The position numbers and the translations under genes are program-made. Shown one piece after another: positions 57,371 to 64,000 of a stretch of 64,000 nt of DNA (positions within the stretch are counted from its first letter, which is position 1; the number at the start of each line of letters is the position of its first letter). This stretch comes from Leuctra nigra (taxonomy: Eukaryota > Arthropoda > Insecta > Plecoptera > Leuctridae), in contig OW203773.1 of assembly GCA_934045905.1 (NCBI GenBank), positions 22,555,246 through 22,619,245 on the forward strand, given 5' to 3'. The notes under the pieces were generated by a model. The model saw nothing but the letters and a program-made list of their open reading frames with translations. It was not told where the DNA came from and ran no database searches.

Positions 57371-58626
57371 TAAAAAAATATAAAACACCGAAAACAATAA
57401 ATTGTATGACTACTTAGTTTAAGTTGATTATTTCCTTTAATCAAAAGAAGAAAATGAAGAAATTGTGTGCGGTATATTATACTACCATGTAATATAGAAT
57501 AGTAAAATAAAATGTTTTTAATATAATTTTGAACATTTTCTACAGTCTCCTTAGTTACACCAAAGATCTTTGGGAACACATAATAATAGATAATTGTTAA
57601 GCATTGTGCAGTATGCTATTACTATTTGAAATGAAAATCGAAATGATGAAATTGTTCTCTATGATTGAAAATACAAAGAAGTGATAAAGCGATCCATAAA
57701 AGGACTGAATAGTTTCGCTCCAGCAGAATAGTGAAATATTTTACAAAATTAGATTATTTTCAGCTAAAAAATTCGTATTTTAATTAAATGTATAATTTTA
57801 TTTTAAATACATTGGTTAAACCAGTAAAACAACAATGCTGTCTTCTAGAGTGATAATTTTTTCACATATTTTTTATCTTGTTTTTAACACGTAATTGCAC
57901 AAACAATGACGTGTGCATACAAGTACAAAAATATCATAAATAATGCGCAATCTTGTTTCTAAGATCAATCATGATCGTGTTGAGTACTATCGTCAGTAGC
58001 AAACGACTTTATTTGGGTATGGTAGAAATAAAACTTACTTTTTAAATTCAATTTATGAATAGAAAAAATACAAAGATAGCATCATTTTATGGGCACACAA
58101 TAATAAGTACGTATGCCACATGACCATACCAAAACAGTGATAGGTAGTAGATATTTATTAAATTTATACTGTCTACATTTTAGTTGTATTTGTTATATCT
58201 TATACAAATTTAATTATATAACGAACCCTATAACTAGGACTATAACTATTTTATCGATTTATGTACACAGATATTATGAGGATGCTGTATAACTGAATAT
58301 TTGCTCACTTGTTTTTAAACGTATTTCACTTTAAAGATTGCTATATTTCTTGACAATCTTGTACAATGGGCTATGTATAGGTATGTATACATAGATGCAA
58401 TTATTTTTCACAATGATATAAAAGCGGATGGCCCTTTATCGTTATTAGGTTTCATTATTCGAACTTACATCAAAACTGTTGAGGTCTTACAATGAGTAGA
58501 TGAGAAGTATATTTTCTTGTAATACATAATTTGATTTCTTGTACATAATCAAATTCCGAAGAACATCAAAGAACAAGAAAATGTTTGTTTAAACTAGAAG
58601 CTATGATTACAAAATAAATAGATTAA
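57371..58626. other. Gene-free AT-rich stretch
   Basis: No supported gene on either strand. Confidence 0.35.
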
Positions 58627-58913
58627 GAGCCAGTCTTTCAATGCTCTGCTAACTTTTATACTGTTGATTAGGACTATATTACTATGGCAACAACCAATTA
58701 CATTCCATGAATGACAACTAACTAACTGCTAAGAGTTAATTGAGACTTTAGCAGAGTATTGAAAGACCGGACCTAAGTGCCTGTTTTTTCAATACCTTAA
58801 TAACTTTTAAACAGTAATTATGACTATATTGTCATGGCAACAACCAATGACAATACTGGAATGACCGTTTAATCCTTAATCACTTGCTTAGCAGACTATT
58901 GAAAGACTGGCCT
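58627..58913. mobile_element. Tandem dimer of a small MITE
   Basis: The ends are GCCAGTCTTTCAAT (left) and ATTGAAAGACTGGC (right), flanked on both sides by TAA. Two units of about 145 bp follow one another; each has TATGGCAACAACCAAT in the middle and a TTAGCAGA(G/C)TATTGAAAGAC end. This suggests either a nested insertion or a head-to-tail duplication. Confidence 0.6.
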
Positions 58914-58916
58914 TAA

Positions 58917-59158
58917 ATGAACATATTATTTTACACATCAAAATAAATGTTAACAATTAGGTTAAGACTAAAAAACTATTAAGACTAATTATAGTGAATA
59001 ACAGCAAATAAAATTAAATAACAATATTATACAACTAGCATTGCAGAAGAATTAAACACATCAATACTAAGCACTACCTACTAATCATGAATCAAAATTG
59101 TTTCGCATAGTTCAGGAATCGATATGTTTCTAATAAATGCCAACAACCGTATAGTCAA
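58917..59158. other. 3-prime flank of the NACHT-ankyrin gene
   Basis: AT-rich DNA; on the minus strand it is downstream of the stop codon and would hold the 3-prime UTR. A minus-strand AATTTTATTTGC/AATAA-like word near 58990-59010 may be part of the poly(A) signal, but it is not a clean match. Confidence 0.3.
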
Positions 59159-62100
59159 CTAAACCCTCTCACCCGTAACAAAACCAGCAACAAGCAAATC
59201 AAATATTTCATCATGTCCCTCACTACTTGCCAAGAACAAGGCAGAAACACCTTCATCATCGAATGTGTTAATGTACTCAGCCTTCTTTTTATCATCGTTG
59301 AATGAAGCCAGCAGTGATCTCACCACTGAACTATGACCTGCTTCCGAGGCCTTCATAAGTCCTGTCCACCCATCATTATCTCTAGCAGTGACGTCAGCTC
59401 CGTCAGAAAGAAGAATATCAACAATGTCATGATGTCCTTCAGTACAAGCCCACCACAATGCAGATCTACCCTTGTAATCGCATGTATTAATATACACAGC
59501 CTTCTCTCTCTCATCTTTGAATGTAGCTAACAGAGATGTAATCACTGACACACTGCCTGATCTTGAAGCCGCCATTAGCCCGGAATCCCCATCATTGTCT
59601 CGAGGTATGACGTCCGCTCCACCAGCAATGAGAATGTCAACGATCTTGTGGTGACCTCCATTACATGCCAACCACAATGACGATGCACCCTCGTCATCGC
59701 GTGTATTTACATACTCCGACCGTTTCTCCGCTTCATCGAATGTAGCAAGCAGTGCAGTAACTAATGTGATATACCCTGACCTTGAGGCAGCCATAAGTCC
59801 AGTCCACCCATCATTATCTTTCGCTGTGACGTCAGCTCCGCAAGCTATGAGATTGTTAACAATGTCACCGTATCCTTCTCTAGCTGCCAGCCACAAGGCA
59901 GATGTACCTTCAACATCGCGTGTATTTACATACTCAGACTTCTTCCTCTCATCATTGATTGCTGCTAACAGTGACCTGACGACTGAAATGTGACCAGATT
60001 CTGAGGCCAACATTATCCCGGTCAAGCCATCAGTACCTCGAGCTGTGACGTCAGCACCATGAGTAATAAGTAGGTCAACTAAGTCACCATGCCCCCCACT
60101 ACTTGCCAACAACAAGGCAGTTATTCCCTCGGCATCACGTCTGTTGATATACTCAGAAATGTCCCCCAGTTTATTATACGAATCAAGGATTGTTTTTACT
60201 ATTGCAATGTTGCTGTGTTGAGAGGAGATCATCAAAGCATTTCTGTTGTTACGTCGATCTTGAGCATTCAGCAGCTTCTTGAGAGCTATTCGGTTAAACA
60301 ATGACATCTTGCTTCTGCTACTTGAAGCGTCAGATGTGGAACTCCCGGAATTTTGATTTGTTATTTGTGACGTCACACCTGAAGTTCTGTCAATCAACAG
60401 ACGAGCAACTTTTGCGCCTCCATATTCCGCTGATTTTAATAACAATGACTTCGGCTTCATGAATTCTGATGCGTTGAAATTTGTAAGTCTCGTGCGAATC
60501 TTCTCGAATACTGTTCTGAATGGGGAAGTATGAGTTTGACTGAAGTCTAACAACAATGACAAAACATTGGCAAAATCATGTTTGACTATACTTTCCCACA
60601 TGTCTTCATCATCGATGTTTTGTTTTGTTATGGTAAACAATGATGTATCGATACAAGCGTGTTTAAGTAGTGTATTAATCTCAGCCCAAAGCTTTGAGGA
60701 ATCTGCATATTGCACGGGTGTCCACTGAAGTACTTTGTCTTTCACTTCCAAGCTTGCATTATGATTCACCAGTATTTCAATGATTGGAATGTTGGGTTTG
60801 TCTTCTGAAGGGATGTGTAATCCGGATATTATAGCGAGATGAAGGGCTGTTCTTCCGCCCTTGTCGGTAGAGTTAACATCGCTTCCTCCCCTCAACATGT
60901 CTTCAACTCTTGCTTCATCTGAGTTCAGAACGGCATTGTGTAATTCATTGTTGCGGGCGAGAATTCGATCAAACATGTGGCGAACAACGTCAAATGTCTC
61001 GCTGAGAAGATGCTCTGACATGAAATCTGTGTTACTATGGTAATGTTCTGAGAACCAAAGTGCTGCAAAGTACTCGGCGAACACCCTGTGCAGAAACACC
61101 GGCTTACCGTCGACAACCCGCTCAATGATTCCGGTCCTCTCCTCGCCAGTCTCGATGCTTTTGATAAACATTTCACATTCCGTCTTATCAATAGGAGTTT
61201 GTAAATCAGTTTCACCGTAGAGAAGTATCAATATGATATTTGAATGTTTCTTAACAAATATTTTTCTTTTCTCTTCCAGATTTCTCTTATAATCGGGGTG
61301 TGTCTCGTCAGAATTTAACTGTTTTTGATTAAAAGTTTTGAATTTCTTTTCAACGAATTGTTCAATGAGTTCAAGGACATTTAATTTCTCTGGTAGAACC
61401 TTTCCGCTGTCTGTTAGGTAGTCCGCAAACACATCTGCCAACATTCTGGATTGAAGAGGTATTCCTGTGAAATCTCTCTCCTTGTCATTCATAGTCTGAG
61501 ACGTCATACACATTATTTTAGATATAAACTCATTGAGATATTCAATTGACAGTGTAATATTATTAGATTTCCAATAGTTGACAAGAAATCTCCTCTGATC
61601 TTCTTCGTTGAATTTTCTCAGTGTGAGAGCTGGTTTGGAAAGATGAGTCTCTAAGGAGTGTTTCAAAGAAAAGCGAGATGAGATCCAGACTTTACTGACT
61701 TTTGTCTTTAGAATGTTGCCAATCAAAGTCAAGCATTCGTCAGTGTATCTCGGAGCCACTTCGTCTAAACCATCTAGAAATACAGCCACATTTCCTCTTT
61801 GATTTAAACCGTATCGAAACATTGACTGATTTATGGCTGGCATCTTGTCAAGGCCAAGGGCTGAAGATAAGAACTGCTCTGCATCTAAGTCATGCTTCTT
61901 GGCTTTTGCCAGTAGAGATGTATGGTTACTTAGCGTGATGGAAACTACCCATGAGCCAGGATGTGTTTGTTTACTTTGTTGAGCCTCGTGTGTGAGAAGA
62001 GTGGTCTTTCCCATCCCGGGCTCCGCAATGACAAGGACAACTCTGTCTTCTGGATTTATAATTGGGCTCGATGCAACATTAATGTACTTCTTAACGGTGT

Positions 62101-63898
62101 TGATGTTTCCTTTCGTTCTTTTCCAAACCAACTTTCTGTCATTCCATTCAAAGTAGTGAACGTCGTCGTGAGTGTTTGCTCCTATGTATTTGTTATCTTC
62201 GTCATATGCATTAAACTCAATACCTTCTCTACTCTGCTGAAACCTCTTCCTTATTCTGTGCTCATGGTTGGCAACAAAATCATCGGCATCGGCCAGTGTA
62301 GCGCCGTGGATTTGTATTCTTCCTGCAAAGTTCTGGTCTAGGAATATTTTTTTGTTCACAATATTCTTGCATTGCATTGTACGCGGCACGTAATATTTAA
62401 TGTCTTCCTTCAGATTGTCTCCTATGACTAGGGGTTCGCTTTCAATGATAGTTTCAAGGATTTCACACAGTTCTTTAGAAATACAGTTTAAATCATCCCC
62501 AATCAACGATCCGAGTGTAGTGGGCGTTCCCTGAAAGATAACATCCTTTTTGAGAATGTGATTGATGGATTCCAGACCAAGTTGAGACATATGAAAGGCA
62601 TCTTGAAAGATATTTAAATTGGAAAACCTCATCTCTTTGAGCTTTGTTGCAAATGAGTTGCTCGAGTCTGATATCAGAATCAACTTCTTGTCTTTCTTTT
62701 CTTTGAGAACATCAGTTAACTCTGCTACACTCTCTTTCTCTTTCTCCTCACTGATAGTTTCATTACAGACAAGAACCAGCAGATTATTCTTGCCGTGTCT
62801 CCATGACGACATCACAGCTTCACGTTCCTTCAGCAGACTCTCCAAGCTCAAGAATATGTATTTATCTCGCTGTGGCTCGAGAGTCTGCAGCACTTTGCTA
62901 GCAGTCATTCTGAACATCTGTCGAGAGGGAACATGGACAAGAGACAGTTGATTGGTGAATGCGTCCTTCATTTCTTCAGTTGATCTCTCCAGGAACTTGA
63001 CGTTCAGACGAAACTTCCCCACCTGGTGCTCTGTCAGTTGTTCAACACGTGTCTGCAACATTACCCCAGCGTTAGCCTCCAGCAGAATTGTGCTGTTCTG
63101 ATTGAGAATTACTCCTTTGCTCTGTTGCCACCAGGTCTTCATTCTTTCCAGGAATTGCCGAAGAACTGCATCTAAATATTTCTTCTCGATCCCGAACTTC
63201 TTCAGTTCTTCCTTGATGACGTCATCCAGCTGGTCTTCACTCGGCTGTCCGGTGAACAACTTGAATCGTTTCAAAAATTCCTTCGCGTCATCTTCATTTG
63301 AACTCATCGCATATTTCGGTAGTTTCTTGAGCTTTTCTTCTTCTGTGTTCAAATCTGAATAGATTCTCTCGAGCTCACATTCAGTGAAGTTTGTTTCAAC
63401 CTCATTCAACTTGATAAGCTCGTCTATTGGACTGGGCAGGTCACGTGTCTCAACTCCCCCCTTCCCTTGATGCAGTGGAGCGTTTGTGAATACAGCGAAA
63501 TTAAAAGATTCCAAAGTTCCACTGAATAAAGGTTGTTCTACATTGCCTTTTAACGCCTGTTTAATATCCATAAAAGCCTCAAAGTATTTAGCTAATGAGA
63601 AATCCCCTCTTGATCTTACTAAAGAATCCATGTTGACTCTGGCTGTTTTCTTGTGTTTAAGCTGTATGAATGCGGTGTGGCAGACCTGGTCGGGTGTCGT
63701 GAACTTGTAGACGATGTCGTCGAGGGCTCCGGCGCCCGCTACGTTGGTTCCCAGCTGGAACTCCCCCTTGCTGTTGAGTCCTTTAGCGAAGAGAAGGGCG
63801 GACATTTTGACTTCGTAGTCTTGCCCTTCTGTTGTCGCGAATCCGGGAAGCTTCGTGTATTTCCGTTCATCTTTGGCCGAGGCGTCGGAACTCGAAGT
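59159..63898 (-). CDS. STAND ATPase: PD-(D/E)XK-like nuclease, NACHT, ankyrin repeats
   Basis: One exon of about 1,579 codons is open from 63898 to TAG at 59159. A TTTTAG acceptor lies just before 63898, and the frame is open through it (GQDYEVKMSALLFAKGL), so the real start is in an upstream exon and M at 63805 is internal. N-terminal part (residues 1-330 from 63805): DYEVK (upstream), LDDI at 28-31 and IQLKHK at 47-52, the pattern of a PD-(D/E)XK nuclease of the DUF4297/Cap4 type. NACHT ATPase: Walker A EPGMGKTTLL near 592, Walker B VFLDGLDEVAP near 674, sensor SSRF near 705. Ankyrin repeats from about 960 with a regular array at 1165-1540. The layout is that of immune sensors (NLR-like) and matches bacterial Avs proteins. 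No stops or frameshifts are seen. Nuclease activity is inferred from motifs only. Confidence 0.85.
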   Translation of the reverse strand, partial: TSSSDASAKDERKYTKLPGFATTEGQDYEVKMSALLFAKGLNSKGEFQLGTNVAGAGALDDIVYKFTTPDQVCHTAFIQLKHKKTARVNMDSLVRSRGDFSLAKYFEAFMDIKQALKGNVEQPLFSGTLESFNFAVFTNAPLHQGKGGVETRDLPSPIDELIKLNEVETNFTECELERIYSDLNTEEEKLKKLPKYAMSSNEDDAKEFLKRFKLFTGQPSEDQLDDVIKEELKKFGIEKKYLDAVLRQFLERMKTWWQQSKGVILNQNSTILLEANAGVMLQTRVEQLTEHQVGKFRLNVKFLERSTEEMKDAFTNQLSLVHVPSRQMFRMTASKVLQTLEPQRDKYIFLSLESLLKEREAVMSSWRHGKNNLLVLVCNETISEEKEKESVAELTDVLKEKKDKKLILISDSSNSFATKLKEMRFSNLNIFQDAFHMSQLGLESINHILKKDVIFQGTPTTLGSLIGDDLNCISKELCEILETIIESEPLVIGDNLKEDIKYYVPRTMQCKNIVNKKIFLDQNFAGRIQIHGATLADADDFVANHEHRIRKRFQQSREGIEFNAYDEDNKYIGANTHDDVHYFEWNDRKLVWKRTKGNINTVKKYINVASSPIINPEDRVVLVIAEPGMGKTTLLTHEAQQSKQTHPGSWVVSITLSNHTSLLAKAKKHDLDAEQFLSSALGLDKMPAINQSMFRYGLNQRGNVAVFLDGLDEVAPRYTDECLTLIGNILKTKVSKVWISSRFSLKHSLETHLSKPALTLRKFNEEDQRRFLVNYWKSNNITLSIEYLNEFISKIMCMTSQTMNDKERDFTGIPLQSRMLADVFADYLTDSGKVLPEKLNVLELIEQFVEKKFKTFNQKQLNSDETHPDYKRNLEEKRKIFVKKHSNIILILLYGETDLQTPIDKTECEMFIKSIETGEERTGIIERVVDGKPVFLHRVFAEYFAALWFSEHYHSNTDFMSEHLLSETFDVVRHMFDRILARNNELHNAVLNSDEARVEDMLRGGSDVNSTDKGGRTALHLAIISGLHIPSEDKPNIPIIEILVNHNASLEVKDKVLQWTPVQYADSSKLWAEINTLLKHACIDTSLFTITKQNIDDEDMWESIVKHDFANVLSLLLDFSQTHTSPFRTVFEKIRTRLTNFNASEFMKPKSLLLKSAEYGGAKVARLLIDRTSGVTSQITNQNSGSSTSDASSSRSKMSLFNRIALKKLLNAQDRRNNRNALMISSQHSNIAIVKTILDSYNKLGDISEYINRRDAEGITALLLASSGGHGDLVDLLITHGADVTARGTDGLTGIMLASESGHISVVRSLLAAINDERKKSEYVNTRDVEGTSALWLAAREGYGDIVNNLIACGADVTAKDNDGWTGLMAASRSGYITLVTALLATFDEAEKRSEYVNTRDDEGASSLWLACNGGHHKIVDILIAGGADVIPRDNDGDSGLMAASRSGSVSVITSLLATFKDEREKAVYINTCDYKGRSALWWACTEGHHDIVDILLSDGADVTARDNDGWTGLMKASEAGHSSVVRSLLASFNDDKKKAEYINTFDDEGVSALFLASSEGHDEIFDLLVAGFVTGERV
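59180..60150 (-). repeat. 219-bp repeats coding for paired ankyrin units
   Basis: Inside the NACHT-ankyrin gene, the codons for (Y)(V/I)NT.D recur near 59252, 59470, 59690, 59910 and 60129, a period of about 219 bp (73 residues). Each period codes for two ankyrin units with different signatures: EG.SALWLA..GH..IVD.LI..GADVT and DG.TGLM.AS..GH.SVV.SLLA. Units are more alike at the DNA level than expected for old repeats, so the array grew by duplicating pairs. Confidence 0.75.
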
Positions 63899-64000
63899 CT
63901 AAAATGAAACAATATTCACTTTATTTAATACCAATGCAAATTGAAATGATTTGCCATCTGTGAGATTCGACTCATGTCCCTGAAATGCCGGTTCAGTGCT
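63899..64000 (-). other. Intron upstream of the long NACHT-ankyrin exon
   Basis: The minus strand has TTGTTTCATTTTAG at 63912-63899, a good splice acceptor with a T-rich tract. The sequence beyond to the window edge shows no coding character and is read as intron. Confidence 0.55.

Overview
The window looks like nuclear DNA of an arthropod, probably an insect. The evidence is an AT-rich, repeat-dense background, GT/AG introns of about 100 bp, AATAAA polyadenylation signals, an I/Jockey-like LINE, a Maverick/Polinton element, many small inverted-repeat elements, and a NACHT-ankyrin gene of a type common in arthropods. The species cannot be fixed from the sequence alone. Most of the 64 kb is old, diverged repeat DNA. 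Only the NACHT-ankyrin gene near the right edge looks like a single-copy host gene in good condition.

Layout. Positions 1-12.9 kb hold mostly decayed repeats: a near-perfect 157-bp inverted repeat at 7052-7453, a degenerate tandem array of about 270 bp period at 7.6-8.6 kb, and a relic of a C2H2 zinc-finger gene near 5.5 kb. Positions 13.0-15.1 kb hold a compact cluster of three acidic genes. Two are tail-to-tail paralogues that share gene structure: a tiny first exon, an intron of about 100 bp and an acidic C-terminus. They share a palindromic poly(A) region. The third encodes an acidic, cysteine-rich 136-residue protein. Positions 16.0-22.46 kb are the remains of a Maverick/Polinton (adintovirus-like) element: a tandem-repeat leader, a protein-primed family B DNA polymerase broken by several stops, one frameshift and an insertion, a packaging ATPase with one in-frame stop, an intact pX-like basic protein, and one further ORF. 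That last ORF is cut by a reverse-strand LINE (22457-24911), which supplies a 25-nt poly-T. No Polinton integrase, protease or capsid gene is visible.

Positions 25-44 kb are gene-poor repeat DNA with several MITE-like elements (two with TAA target duplications), a 10-bp minisatellite, a GC-rich perfect palindrome and multi-copy dispersed families. Positions 44.36-49.03 kb are a complete-looking DNA transposon with terminal inverted repeats of about 0.75 kb. Its DDE-type transposase-like gene carries one in-frame stop and one frameshift. Positions 49-59 kb are again repeats, including tRNA-derived sequence and a second copy of a 320-bp MITE. Positions 59.16-63.90 kb, on the minus strand, hold a 1548-codon-plus gene for a STAND ATPase. 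It has an N-terminal PD-(D/E)XK nuclease-like segment, a NACHT domain and an ankyrin array, a layout like the bacterial antiphage Avs proteins.

How the parts fit: the Polinton is the oldest identifiable large insertion, and the LINE landed in it later, since its reverse-transcriptase frame is still open over 708 codons. The acidic gene cluster lies just upstream of the polymerase and may be Polinton cargo, but no terminal repeats were found that would prove this.
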